Source: Acidobacteriota bacterium
Lineage (GTDB): Bacteria > Acidobacteriota > Polarisedimenticolia > JACPZX01
Length of the DNA: 64,000 nt
Assembly: GCA_016195325.1 (NCBI GenBank)
Contig: JACPZX010000011.1
Span: forward strand, 17,838-81,837
Direction of reading: 5' to 3'
Numbering within the stretch: position 1 is the stretch's first letter; each line of letters starts with the position of its first letter. The notes beneath the pieces were generated by a model. That model was not told the DNA's origin and ran no database searches. It worked only from the letters and a program-made list of their open reading frames with translations. Shown here piece after piece: positions 50,567-61,320 of the stretch. Position numbers and translations under genes: made by a program.

Positions 50567-53155
50567 CTACTTCAGCCCGTCCACCAGGTACAGGTCCGAG
50601 ATGTTGTTGTGGTACGAGTAGGCGTACGAGCGGCCGTCCGGCGTGATCAGGATCGCCTCGAGGCTCGTCACGCCGGAGAGGTCGGCGGGCGACAGCTCGA
50701 CGACGTGATCCCGCTTCGCCGTCGCGAGGTCGAGGCGCCACACCCTCCCCGGGACCTCGCCCCCCTTCACGATGTAGAGCGAGCGACCGTCGGTGCTCCA
50801 CTGCAGCGGCACCTCGCCGGCCGCCATGCCGGCGATCGGCTTCCCGTCGCCGCCCTCCGTCGGGAAGAGCCACGGCAGACCGTTCGGATCGATCGCCGCA
50901 ACGAGCTTTCCGTCGGGCGAGATCGATCTGCCGAACGCCTTGAGGCCGAAGCCTTCAGGAGAGATCGCCTTGGCCGTTCCCCCGTCGACCGGCACCACGT
51001 AGAGACGCGCGGCGTGATTCGCCTCGCGCGCGTCGAGCAACAGTCGCCTCCCGTCCGGGAACCAGTTCCCCCAGTTGAACCCCACGAGCCCCGGGGTCTT
51101 CACCGCGACGGGGTTGCCGGCGCCGGTCGGCAGGAGGGAGAGTCGCTCATTGTTGTCCGACGCCTGCCGGGAGAGCACCCACTTCCCGTCGGGTGACAGA
51201 GTGAAAGCGTTTCCCTCGCCGATGAGCGTCGCCGCGCCCCCGTCCGAGTTCCGAACGTAGATCGAGGAGCCGGCGCCGCCTCCCTCACCTCTCTCGGTGA
51301 GGACGAGAATTCTCCCGTCGATCGAGATGTCCGCCGCGTACGAGGCGTCGAGCCACGAGAGATCGCGCTCCTTCGGATCGCCCGGCAGCATCGCGCGGAG
51401 GACGCCGCGGTAGTTGACCCGCCCGACGAGGGCGCGTCCGTCTTTCGACACGTCGTGAAGCTCGAGCGTTCCGGGCACGCGGGCGAGGAGCCTGACCTTC
51501 CCCGACAGATCGACCGCATAGAGGGCGCTCGTGTTGGCGGAGGCCCCCGGCTCGGGTGACGCGAACCAGACCTCCTTGCCGTCGGGCGACCAGCAGAGGT
51601 ACCACCAGTCGCCCCAGCCGGAGGTCAGCGCCCTCGTCTTTCCCGCTTTGTCCACGACGGAGACCGAGACGCTGGAGGTCTGGGCGCTGTCGAAGAAGGC
51701 CACGAGCGTCCCATCGGGGGAGACGCGCGGGTTGACGAGGCTGACCGACTCGCGGACGACGGTTCCTATCGGATACTCGATGCGCGTCAACCCGCCGACC
51801 AGTCGCGAGGCGGCGAGATCCTTCCCGTCGGGGGACCAGTCGGCGAAGTAGACGTCGTCCAGGATCGGCCGCGGCGACCCGCCGACCAGGGGCATGCGCG
51901 CCAGCGTCCCGTACCGCCCGTAACCCCACGTTCCGGTGTGCGCCCCCGACATGATCGCCAGCTCCCCCGCCGAGGAGATCGACAGGATGTCGGTCTTCGG
52001 AAAGCCCAGCGGCTTCGACTCGGGGCTCTCGGGGCGCGTCATGAACAGCTCGACGGGCTTCCCCTCGAAGGCCGCGCCGTAGACGATCGTCTTCCCGTCC
52101 GGCGCGAAGCGCGCCGACCAGACCGTCCCGCGCCGGAACGTGAGGCGGTGCCACGCCGGCGGCGCTTTCACCGCGCCTCTCGACCCGGCCATCCATCCGC
52201 CGGCCGCGGCGGCCGCGACCATCAGGAGGACAGCCGTGGAGGCGATCCCACGCTTCGTGACGCGGCTCGCCCCCTGCACGGCGGGCTGCGCCGTCGATCC
52301 CGTCGCCGTCGAGAGCGACTGCAGCGCGAAGGCGACGTCGCGCGCCGACTGGAACCTCTCCTCGGGGCTCTTCTCCAGACAGTGGTGGACGATGCGCTCG
52401 AGCCCCGGCGGGACGCTCCTTCCCGTCTTCGTCAGCTCCGGCGGGTCCTCCTTGAGGATCGCGCTCATCGTGTCGGCCGTGGTCTCGCCGCGGAAGGGGC
52501 GCGTCCCGGCGACCATCTCGTAGAGGATCGCGCCGAACGAGAAAATGTCGGTGCGCGAGTCCACGGGCTTCCCGCGCACCTGCTCGGGGGACATGTACCC
52601 GGCGGTTCCCATGACCGTCCCCGGGGTCGTCGCCTGCTGGGCCGTCGGCGCGCTGGTGAGGTCCGCCCCCTCCCGCGACGCCGTCTTCGCGAGGCCGAAG
52701 TCGAGGATCTTGATCCGCCCGTCCTTCGTCACCCAGATGTTCTCGGGCTTCAGGTCGCGGTGGACGACCCCCTTGTCGTGCGCCGCCGCGAGCCCCTGCA
52801 CGATCTGCTGCGCGGCGTCGATCGCCTTTCGCGCCGGCATCGGCGCGCCGCCCATCCGCTCCCGGAGCGTCTCGCCTTCGAGGAGCTCGGTGACGGCGTA
52901 CGCGGTCGTCCCTTCCTGTCCGAAGTCGTGGATGGCGAGGATGTTCGGGTGGGAGAGGGCGGCCACGGACTTCGCCTCGCGCTCGAACCGCGCGCGCGCG
53001 TCGGCGTCCTGGGACAAGTGCGCGGGCAGCACCTTGACGGCTACTTCGCGGTCGAGCCGCGTGTCGCGCGCGCGGTAGACCTCACCCATCCCGCCGGCGC
53101 CGAGCGGGGCGAGGATGTCGTGAGGGCCGAGGCGGGTTCCCGGGGGGATGGGCAT
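50567..53155 (-). CDS. Membrane Ser/Thr protein kinase with TolB-like beta-propeller
   Basis: An 862-residue receptor kinase. The kinase domain (10-275) has GAGGMGEVYRARDT, VAVK (Lys41), HRDLKPEN, DFG and SPEQ. One transmembrane helix (STAVLLMVAAAAAGGWMAG, about 305-325) is followed by a periplasmic propeller with SPDGK/SPDGR blades (FAPDGKTIVYGAAF, ADWSPDGKDLAASR, FTLSPDGKWVLSRQ). It resembles the receptor at 927 but is clearly diverged. ATG 53155 begins the conserved N-terminus MPIPPGTRLGPHDIL. Upstream is a 104-bp gap with an inverted repeat (53228-53255), then a third kinase in the same orientation; co-transcription is possible. Signal and targets are unknown. Confidence 0.93.
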   Translation of the reverse strand: MPIPPGTRLGPHDILAPLGAGGMGEVYRARDTRLDREVAVKVLPAHLSQDADARARFEREAKSVAALSHPNILAIHDFGQEGTTAYAVTELLEGETLRERMGGAPMPARKAIDAAQQIVQGLAAAHDKGVVHRDLKPENIWVTKDGRIKILDFGLAKTASREGADLTSAPTAQQATTPGTVMGTAGYMSPEQVRGKPVDSRTDIFSFGAILYEMVAGTRPFRGETTADTMSAILKEDPPELTKTGRSVPPGLERIVHHCLEKSPEERFQSARDVAFALQSLSTATGSTAQPAVQGASRVTKRGIASTAVLLMVAAAAAGGWMAGSRGAVKAPPAWHRLTFRRGTVWSARFAPDGKTIVYGAAFEGKPVELFMTRPESPESKPLGFPKTDILSISSAGELAIMSGAHTGTWGYGRYGTLARMPLVGGSPRPILDDVYFADWSPDGKDLAASRLVGGLTRIEYPIGTVVRESVSLVNPRVSPDGTLVAFFDSAQTSSVSVSVVDKAGKTRALTSGWGDWWYLCWSPDGKEVWFASPEPGASANTSALYAVDLSGKVRLLARVPGTLELHDVSKDGRALVGRVNYRGVLRAMLPGDPKERDLSWLDASYAADISIDGRILVLTERGEGGGAGSSIYVRNSDGGAATLIGEGNAFTLSPDGKWVLSRQASDNNERLSLLPTGAGNPVAVKTPGLVGFNWGNWFPDGRRLLLDAREANHAARLYVVPVDGGTAKAISPEGFGLKAFGRSISPDGKLVAAIDPNGLPWLFPTEGGDGKPIAGMAAGEVPLQWSTDGRSLYIVKGGEVPGRVWRLDLATAKRDHVVELSPADLSGVTSLEAILITPDGRSYAYSYHNNISDLYLVDGLK

Positions 53156-53227
53156 GGGACGGGGAGGGTAGCAGACGGGAGGACGAGGGGCGCCCCCCCG
53201 GAGAGGGCACCGAGCGGAGCCAGACGA

Positions 53228-53255
53228 TGTCTACAGCTTTCAACAAGTGTAGACA
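53228..53255. promoter_or_regulatory. TGTCTACA-N12-TGTAGACA inverted repeat
   Basis: Two perfect 8-bp arms lie in the short gap between tandem kinase genes, 73-100 bp upstream of ATG 53155 and within 35 bp of the other kinase's stop. They are AT-richer than their surroundings. The repeat could be an operator for the downstream kinase or a weak hairpin terminator for the upstream one. Confidence 0.5.
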
Positions 53256-53259
53256 GGGT

Positions 53260-55494
<2,235 letters not shown>

Positions 55495-55650
55495 CGCGTG
55501 CGGGGCCTCTTCTCGTCGAGCTTCGTCTTCTCGGGCGGGGACGGGCGCCATTCTAGCCGCCCCGGCCGGCGTCCCGCCAACCCGCCGGGGGCCGCCGGCC
55601 CCTCGAAGCGCCTCGCGCGCGAGTGAATTTGGAGCCATCTTGGAGGTGCG

Positions 55651-56829
55651 ATGAGAGGGCACGTCATGGGTCGAGGTCGGACGGCGGTGGGACGGCTCCT
55701 TCTCCTCGCGATCTCCTCGGCCTTCGCTCTCCTGGTGTTCGAAGGGGCGCTGCGGATCGCGGCGCACCGCATCCTCCACGACGGCGAGACGATGTTCCTC
55801 GGAGACGTCTTCAGCATCGAAGACCCCCTGCTCGGGTTCAGTCCCATCCCGAACTCCTCCAGGATCGTCGTGAAGGGAGGGGCTTTCCTCATCAAGGACG
55901 AGATCAACTCGCGCGGCCTCAGGGACGTCGAGCACTCTCTCGAGAAGCAGCCTGGCGCGAAGCGCATCCTCGTGCTGGGCGACTCGTTCATGTACGGGGA
56001 GGGGGTGCGCGTTCAAGAGACGATGGCGCGGCGGCTCGAGGGGCTGCTCGACGGCGTCGAGGTCATCAATGCCGGCGTGCGCGGGTACGATCTCGGGCAG
56101 GAGTACCTGAGCTACAAGCACCGGAATCGATCCTATGGACCCGATCTCGTCCTCCTCGCGTTCTTCATCAACGATCTGGCCCCGGATTCCTTTCTCGATG
56201 CGGTGGACGGCGCAGACGGCGTGCCGCTCCGGTACGTGACGAAGCCGGACTACCTCGCCCGGCACACGGACCGCACGGCGGGCGCCTCGCGCGGGTCGCT
56301 CACCGCTTGGCTGAGATCCCACTCGATGCTCTACGTGCTCCTCCGCGACCGATGGGACGAGATGGTCTCGCGCCGCGAGGAGCGCAGGGCGAAACCGTCG
56401 ATCCGCGAGCAGGAGCCCGTGCCCTACGTCGTCGCGTTTCGCGCTACGCCGGCCGATGGCTCCATTCCGGAGCCGTGGCGCCGGGCCTACCGCATCCTCG
56501 ACGCGCTCAAGGGTGAGGTCGTCGCGGACGGAGCGAAGCTGGCCATCGTCATGGTGCCCGCCCCGTGGCAGATCTCCGAGGAGAACTGGAATCAGTGGGT
56601 GGCGTGGCTGGGGGTCGAGCCGACGACTCTCTCTCGCCGTCATCCACAGGAGATGGTCCAGGCCTGGTGCTCGCAAACCGGCACGGCCTGCCACGACCTG
56701 ATCCCCGCCTTCGAAAACGGGGAGCGGGCGCGGCTGTACTTCCGGCACGAGTACCACTGGAGCCCCGAGGGCCACGCGCTCGCGGCGCGCGCCGTCGCTG
56801 ATTTCCTCAGGAGCGCGGGGTTCCCCTGA
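55651..56829 (+). CDS. Membrane-anchored SGNH/GDSL hydrolase
   Basis: A 392-residue protein. ATG 55651 has GGAGG (55642-55646). An N-terminal helix (VGRLLLLAISSAFALLVFEG) anchors or exports it. Block I is RILVLGDSFMYGEGV (nucleophilic Ser). VINAGVRGYDLGQEY gives the oxyanion Gly, LLAFFINDL the Asn, and YHWSPEGHALAA the block V His with an acidic-equivalent residue three before it. SGNH enzymes of this type often act as esterases or acetyltransferase partners on cell-surface glycans. The gene diverges from the TPR kinase across 156 bp. The substrate is unknown. Confidence 0.85.
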   Translation: MRGHVMGRGRTAVGRLLLLAISSAFALLVFEGALRIAAHRILHDGETMFLGDVFSIEDPLLGFSPIPNSSRIVVKGGAFLIKDEINSRGLRDVEHSLEKQPGAKRILVLGDSFMYGEGVRVQETMARRLEGLLDGVEVINAGVRGYDLGQEYLSYKHRNRSYGPDLVLLAFFINDLAPDSFLDAVDGADGVPLRYVTKPDYLARHTDRTAGASRGSLTAWLRSHSMLYVLLRDRWDEMVSRREERRAKPSIREQEPVPYVVAFRATPADGSIPEPWRRAYRILDALKGEVVADGAKLAIVMVPAPWQISEENWNQWVAWLGVEPTTLSRRHPQEMVQAWCSQTGTACHDLIPAFENGERARLYFRHEYHWSPEGHALAARAVADFLRSAGFP

Positions 56830-56870
56830 CGAGTCACCGTTTCGGCGCGGTCCGGTGGCCCCGCCATGGG

Positions 56871-56899
56871 TTGCGTTCGCGCGCCGGCTGGGTGAGAAT
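56871..56899 (+). promoter_or_regulatory. Possible promoter for the peroxiredoxin gene
   Basis: TTGCGT (56871-56876), 17-bp spacer, GAGAAT (56894-56899), about 48 bp before ATG 56947. Both hexamers are imperfect. Confidence 0.35.
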
Positions 56900-56946
56900 C
56901 ACGCCATCCAACACCGGACCAACATCACTCCTCGGAGGAGACGCCC

Positions 56947-57606
56947 ATGAACTTGCGCATCGGATCGAAGGCTCCCGATTTCACCGCCGATACGACCCAG
57001 GGGAAGATCAGCTTCCACGAGTGGATCGGCGACTCGTGGTGCATCCTCTTCTCGCACCCGAAGGACTTCACCCCCGTCTGCACGACCGAGCTGGGGTACA
57101 TGGCCGGCCTGCAGCCGCAGTTCGACAAGCGGAACACGAAGGTCATCGGCCTCAGCGTCGATCCGGTCGAGGATCACAAGCGCTGGGCCGCCGACATCAA
57201 GGACGTCACCGGGAACATGCCGGGGTACCCGATGATCGGGGACTCCGATCTCGCCGTGGCGAAGCTCTACGAGATGCTTCCGGCGGACGCCGGGATGAGC
57301 TCGAAGGGGCGCACGGCCGTCGACAACCTCACGGTGCGCACGGTGTACGTCATCGGCCCCGACAAGAACATCAAGGCGATGCTCGTCTACCCGATGAGCA
57401 CCGGGCGCAACTTCGACGAGGTGATGCGCCTCCTCGACTCCTGCCAGCTCACGGCGAAGCACAAGGTCGCGACGCCCGTGAACTGGAAGCACGGCGAGGA
57501 CGTCATCATCGTGCCGGCCGTCTCCGACGACGACGCGCGCCAGAAGTTCCCCGGCGGCTGGAAGTCGCCGAAGCCGTACCTGCGAATCGTCCCGCAGCCG
57601 AAGTAG
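56947..57606 (+). CDS. 1-Cys (Prx6-type) peroxiredoxin
   Basis: A 219-residue thiol peroxidase. ATG 56947 has GGAGGAG about 6-10 nt upstream. The peroxidatic motif is SHPKDFTPVCTTELG (Cys45), with the conserved Thr and downstream Arg. The long C-terminal arm (TPVNWKHGEDVIIVPAVSDD ... FPGGWKSPKPYLRIVPQ) is the Prx6 signature. No canonical resolving Cys context is present; a Cys in LLDSCQLTAKHKVATPVNW is conserved in this family but is not a 2-Cys resolver. It reduces H2O2 or organic hydroperoxides in the cytosol, using a separate thiol donor. It stands alone and converges on the DUF4143 ATPase gene. Confidence 0.95.
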   Translation: MNLRIGSKAPDFTADTTQGKISFHEWIGDSWCILFSHPKDFTPVCTTELGYMAGLQPQFDKRNTKVIGLSVDPVEDHKRWAADIKDVTGNMPGYPMIGDSDLAVAKLYEMLPADAGMSSKGRTAVDNLTVRTVYVIGPDKNIKAMLVYPMSTGRNFDEVMRLLDSCQLTAKHKVATPVNWKHGEDVIIVPAVSDDDARQKFPGGWKSPKPYLRIVPQPK

Positions 57607-57621
57607 AGGGCCGCTCCTCGA

Positions 57622-58902
57622 CTACCTTTTTCGCCGGGCCTTCGGCGCGCGCGCGACTGCGGGCGCCGCAGGAGGTCCGGCGAGAAGGAAATCCCTCCAC
57701 GAGAGTGCCGCGGCGCCGAGACGCTCGACCGCGGCGCGCTCCCTGGGCTCGCACAGAACCAGCGCCCTGTAATCCGGAAAACGGCGGGTGAACTCGAAGA
57801 GACCGCGCAGATCGGCCGAGCCGACGGAGCCGGTGTTCACCTCGAGGGCCCATCGGCCCCAGCTTCCCTCGACGACGCCATCCACCTCGAAGGGCTCCTC
57901 GCGCCAGTAGGTGAGTCTCTGGCCCGAGTTCCACGCCATGGAGAGGCATGCGTTCTCGACCCACGCGCCGAACCGTGCCGGCTCGATCGATCGTTCGGGA
58001 GTGCCGCGCGGATCCATGCCCGCAAGAATCCCGTTGTTCAGCACGACGAGCTTCGGCGGCGCGGCGCGACTCCGCGCGGGACGCGACGAGTGCTTCTCGA
58101 TCGACGCGACCAGATATGCATCCTCGAGAAGCTGGAGATAGTGCGCGATCGTCTCCAGGGCGCCGGCGTCCTGGAGTTGTCCCTGGATCTTCTGGAGAGA
58201 GACGATCTGCGCCGGACTGGCCACGCACGTCGCGAACACCTGCCGCAGCAATGCGGGCCTTCGCACGTCGGTGAGCGCGAGGATGTCCCTGTTCAGCGCC
58301 GGCTCGAGGATGGCGTCCCTCAGGTAGGCCGCGCAACGGATGGGGTCGGCACGCATCGCGAACGCGCCGGGATACCCGCCCATCCGGACCACCAGATCCG
58401 CGGCCTTCGCAGGCTCTACTCTGAACGCCTTCGCGAGGCTTCGGGCCGACCAATGGGCGAGGACAAGACGCTCGAACCGGCCGGCCAGACTCTCCTTCGA
58501 GCCGGCGCCCAGCCGAAGGGACGAGGAGCCCGAGGCGACGACGTGGAGTGGAATTCGCCGTCGGCGGAGTCGGTCCCATTCCCCCTTGAGGCGCGAGGCC
58601 CAGTCGCCGAAGTGCTGGACTTCGTCCAGAAAAAGCACGGCGCGGCCGTCGCGGAGCGCTGCCTCTTCGGCGCTTCGCCAGACGCGCTCCCAGAGCCCGG
58701 GGAGCGCGGCTTCCGGCCCGTCCCCCGCGGCGTAGACTGCGCTCTCGCCGAAGGACTCGGCGAGGTCGAGCAGCAGAGTCGTCTTTCCGACCTGGCGTGG
58801 CCCCGTGAGGATCTGGACCCTGGAGGGAGCCGCTTCGGCCAGGCGCTGGGACAGGACCTCCCGGCACATGTCATAGCCGAGGCGAACGTAGGATTCGACC
58901 AT
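57622..58902 (-). CDS. AAA-family ATPase with DUF4143 domain
   Basis: A 426-residue protein. The Walker A is LTGPRQVGKTTLLLDLAE (about 32-49), the Walker B is VLFLDEVQHFGDW, and a sensor-like VVASGSSSLRLG follows. This is the AAA_14 type. The C-terminal half (FGAWVENACLSMAWNSGQRL; YWREEPFEVDGVVEGSWGRW; LEVNTG) is the DUF4143 domain, a restriction-nuclease-like fold with an E-x-D ... E-V-N pattern. Members are widespread, patchily distributed and of unknown role; toxin-like or defence functions have been proposed. A 22-bp perfect palindrome overlaps the ATG (58902-58923), which suggests autoregulation. It lies alone between a peroxiredoxin and a peptidase. Confidence 0.9.
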   Translation of the reverse strand: MVESYVRLGYDMCREVLSQRLAEAAPSRVQILTGPRQVGKTTLLLDLAESFGESAVYAAGDGPEAALPGLWERVWRSAEEAALRDGRAVLFLDEVQHFGDWASRLKGEWDRLRRRRIPLHVVASGSSSLRLGAGSKESLAGRFERLVLAHWSARSLAKAFRVEPAKAADLVVRMGGYPGAFAMRADPIRCAAYLRDAILEPALNRDILALTDVRRPALLRQVFATCVASPAQIVSLQKIQGQLQDAGALETIAHYLQLLEDAYLVASIEKHSSRPARSRAAPPKLVVLNNGILAGMDPRGTPERSIEPARFGAWVENACLSMAWNSGQRLTYWREEPFEVDGVVEGSWGRWALEVNTGSVGSADLRGLFEFTRRFPDYRALVLCEPRERAAVERLGAAALSWRDFLLAGPPAAPAVARAPKARRKR

Positions 58903-58923
58903 AGTCGAATAATTATTCGACTA
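58902..58923. promoter_or_regulatory. 22-bp perfect palindrome over the ATPase start codon
   Basis: The half-site TAGTCGAATAA (58902-58912) is followed directly by its exact reverse complement TTATTCGACTA (58913-58923). It overlaps the first base of the ATG and is AT-rich in a GC-rich context. It could be an operator for a dimeric regulator or an RNA hairpin covering the translation start. Confidence 0.7.
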
Positions 58924-59040
58924 CACCGGTATGTCAAGATCCCCCGAGACTCTCCGGCTCAGCTCTTCGATCCGCCCTCTTCCCGCCCCACGACCGTCGT
59001 GAGGTACACTCCCGCCTCACCAGTCCCAGGGGGTCCATCG

Positions 59041-61200
59041 ATGAGAGCACACGGCAAGGGGGCCGCCGGGCTCGCGGCAATCGCGCTGCTCGCGGCGGCA
59101 GCGGCGGCGACGGGTATCGGGGCGGAGTCACCGAGCGAGGGGATCGTGACCAACAACGTCTTGCTGGCCCCGTGGAGCGGACCCCACGGCGGCGTGCCCG
59201 CCTTCGACAGAATGGATCTCGCGGCCCTCGAGCCCGCGCTCGAGGCCGGCATGGCGAGGAACCTCGAGGAGATCGACGCCATCGCGGGAGACCCCGAGCC
59301 GCCGTCGTTCAGGAACACCCTCGTCGCGATGGAGCGCGCCGGCCGGGATCTCGACCGGGTCCTGACGTACTGGGGGATCTGGGGCGGCAACCTCTCGACC
59401 CCCGAGTTCCGGAAGGTCCAGGGGGAAATGGCGCCGAAGCTCGCCGGGTTCAACTCGAAGATCATCCAGAATCAGGCCCTCTTCGCCCGGATCAAGAAGG
59501 TGTACGAGTCGCCGGAGCGCGCGTCGCTCCGCCCCGACGAGCGGCGCCTCGTCTGGCTGACGTACGACCGGTTCAGGAGCAACGGGGCGACGCTCGAGGG
59601 GGCCGCGCGCGCCCGATACGCCGAGATCAACAAGCGCCTCGCCGAGGTGCAGACGAAGTTCGGCAACAACGTCCTCGGCGACGAGGAGGGGTACGTCACC
59701 TACCTGACGAAGGATCAGCTCGGCGGACTTCCCGAGTCGTTCGTGAAGGGCGCGGCGGCGGCCGCCGCAGACCGCGGGAAGGCGGGATCGTACGCCGTCA
59801 CCAACACGCGCTCGTCGATGGACCCGTTCCTCACCTTCTCGACGGAGCGGACCCTGCGCGAGAAGGTGTGGCGGACGTATTACGCGCGGGGAGACAACGG
59901 CGACGAGCGCGACAACAACGCGATCATCGCCGAGATTCTGAAGCTTCGCTACGAGCGCGTGAGGCTTCTCGGATACCGGAACTACGCCGAGTGGCGGCTC
60001 GAGAGCCTCATGGCGAAAACCCCCGAGCGCGCCCTCGCCCTGATGACCGCCGTGTGGCCCGCGGCGATCGGGCGCGTGAAGGAGGAGGTCGCCGACATGC
60101 AGGCGATCGCCGACAAGGAAAGGGTCGGCGTCACCATCGAGCCGTGGGACTACCGCTACTACTCGGAGAAGGTGCGGAAGGCGAAGTACGACCTCGACTC
60201 GGGGGAGGTGAAGGAGTACCTCCAGCTCGACAAGCTGAGGGAGGCGATGTTCTTCGTGGCCGGGAAGCTCTTCGATTTCAGCTTCGAGCCGGTGCCGCAG
60301 GGGTCGATCCCGGTCTACCAGGAGGACATGCGGGTCTGGGAGGTGAAGCGGAAATCCACCGGTGAGCATGTCGGCCTCTGGTACCTCGACCCGTACGCGC
60401 GGACGGGCAAGAGGTCCGGAGCGTGGGCCAACAGCTACCGCGGCCACGAGACCTTCGACGGTCTTCGGACGGTCCTCGCCTCGAACAATTCCAACTTCAT
60501 CAAGGGCGCCCCGGGAGAGCCGGTCCTCGTCTCGTGGGACGACGCCCGGACTTTCTTCCACGAGTTCGGCCACGCGCTCCACGCCCTCTCGTCGAACGTC
60601 GCCTACCCGACGCTCAACGGCGGCGTGCGCGACTACACCGAGTTCCAGTCGCAGCTTCTCGAGCGCTGGCTCCTCACCGACGAGGTGATCAGGTCGTATC
60701 TGGTCCATTACAGGACGGGCGCCCCGATGCCGGCCCCGCTCATCGCGAAGATTAAGCGGGCCGCGACCTTCAACCAGGGGTTCGCCACGATCGAGTACCT
60801 CGCCTCGGCCCTCGTCGATCTGAAGCTCCACATGGCCGACCCGACGGGGATCGACCCCGGGGCCTTCGAGCGCGCCACCCTCGCCGAGCTGAAGATGCCG
60901 AAAGAGATCGTCATGCGGCACCGCAGCCCGCAGTTCAGCCACGTCTTCTCGGGCGAGGGGTACGCGGCCTGCTACTACGGCTACATGTGGGCCGACGTCC
61001 TCACGTCGGATGCCGCGGAGGCGTTCGAGCAGGCCCCCGGGGGGTTCTACGACACGGCGCTGGCGGTGAAGCTCGTGGACAACCTCTTCGCCGTCCGGAA
61101 CGCGATCGATCCGGCCGAGGCGTACCGCGCCTTTCGCGGGCGGGACGCCCGCATCGACGCCCTGATGCGCGACCGCGGCTTCATCCAGATTCCCCAATGA
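59041..61200 (+). CDS. Exported M3-family zinc metallopeptidase (dipeptidyl carboxypeptidase-like)
   Basis: A 719-residue peptidase. ATG 59041 opens a signal peptide (AAGLAAIALLAAAAAATGIGA); the frame is open upstream but lies antisense to the ATPase gene. The mature part is the all-helical M3 fold with the site FFHEFGHALHALSS (HExxH, residues about 511-515) and the downstream glutamate ligand in the following helix. VFSGEGYAACYYGYMWADVL is the family's C-terminal substrate-binding segment. DPEPPSFRNTLVAMERAG at the N-terminus matches Dcp/oligopeptidase A. It probably trims peptides from their C-terminus in the periplasm. The gene is monocistronic. Confidence 0.95.
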   Translation: MRAHGKGAAGLAAIALLAAAAAATGIGAESPSEGIVTNNVLLAPWSGPHGGVPAFDRMDLAALEPALEAGMARNLEEIDAIAGDPEPPSFRNTLVAMERAGRDLDRVLTYWGIWGGNLSTPEFRKVQGEMAPKLAGFNSKIIQNQALFARIKKVYESPERASLRPDERRLVWLTYDRFRSNGATLEGAARARYAEINKRLAEVQTKFGNNVLGDEEGYVTYLTKDQLGGLPESFVKGAAAAAADRGKAGSYAVTNTRSSMDPFLTFSTERTLREKVWRTYYARGDNGDERDNNAIIAEILKLRYERVRLLGYRNYAEWRLESLMAKTPERALALMTAVWPAAIGRVKEEVADMQAIADKERVGVTIEPWDYRYYSEKVRKAKYDLDSGEVKEYLQLDKLREAMFFVAGKLFDFSFEPVPQGSIPVYQEDMRVWEVKRKSTGEHVGLWYLDPYARTGKRSGAWANSYRGHETFDGLRTVLASNNSNFIKGAPGEPVLVSWDDARTFFHEFGHALHALSSNVAYPTLNGGVRDYTEFQSQLLERWLLTDEVIRSYLVHYRTGAPMPAPLIAKIKRAATFNQGFATIEYLASALVDLKLHMADPTGIDPGAFERATLAELKMPKEIVMRHRSPQFSHVFSGEGYAACYYGYMWADVLTSDAAEAFEQAPGGFYDTALAVKLVDNLFAVRNAIDPAEAYRAFRGRDARIDALMRDRGFIQIPQ

Positions 61201-61217
61201 ATCTTCCGAAAAACCCC

Positions 61218-61245
61218 TTGACCCCATCAGGAATAACCGTATAAC
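61218..61245 (+). promoter_or_regulatory. Sigma-70-type promoter
   Basis: TTGACC (61218-61223), 16-bp spacer, TATAAC (61240-61245), about 75 bp upstream of ATG 61321. It is one of the two best promoters in the window. Confidence 0.7.
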
Positions 61246-61320
61246 CTGCACACCTCTCGAAATGGATGGGTGGCGAGCTCTCGCGGCGCAGGCGCGGCGC
61301 GGGACCGGAATCCGGGGGCT

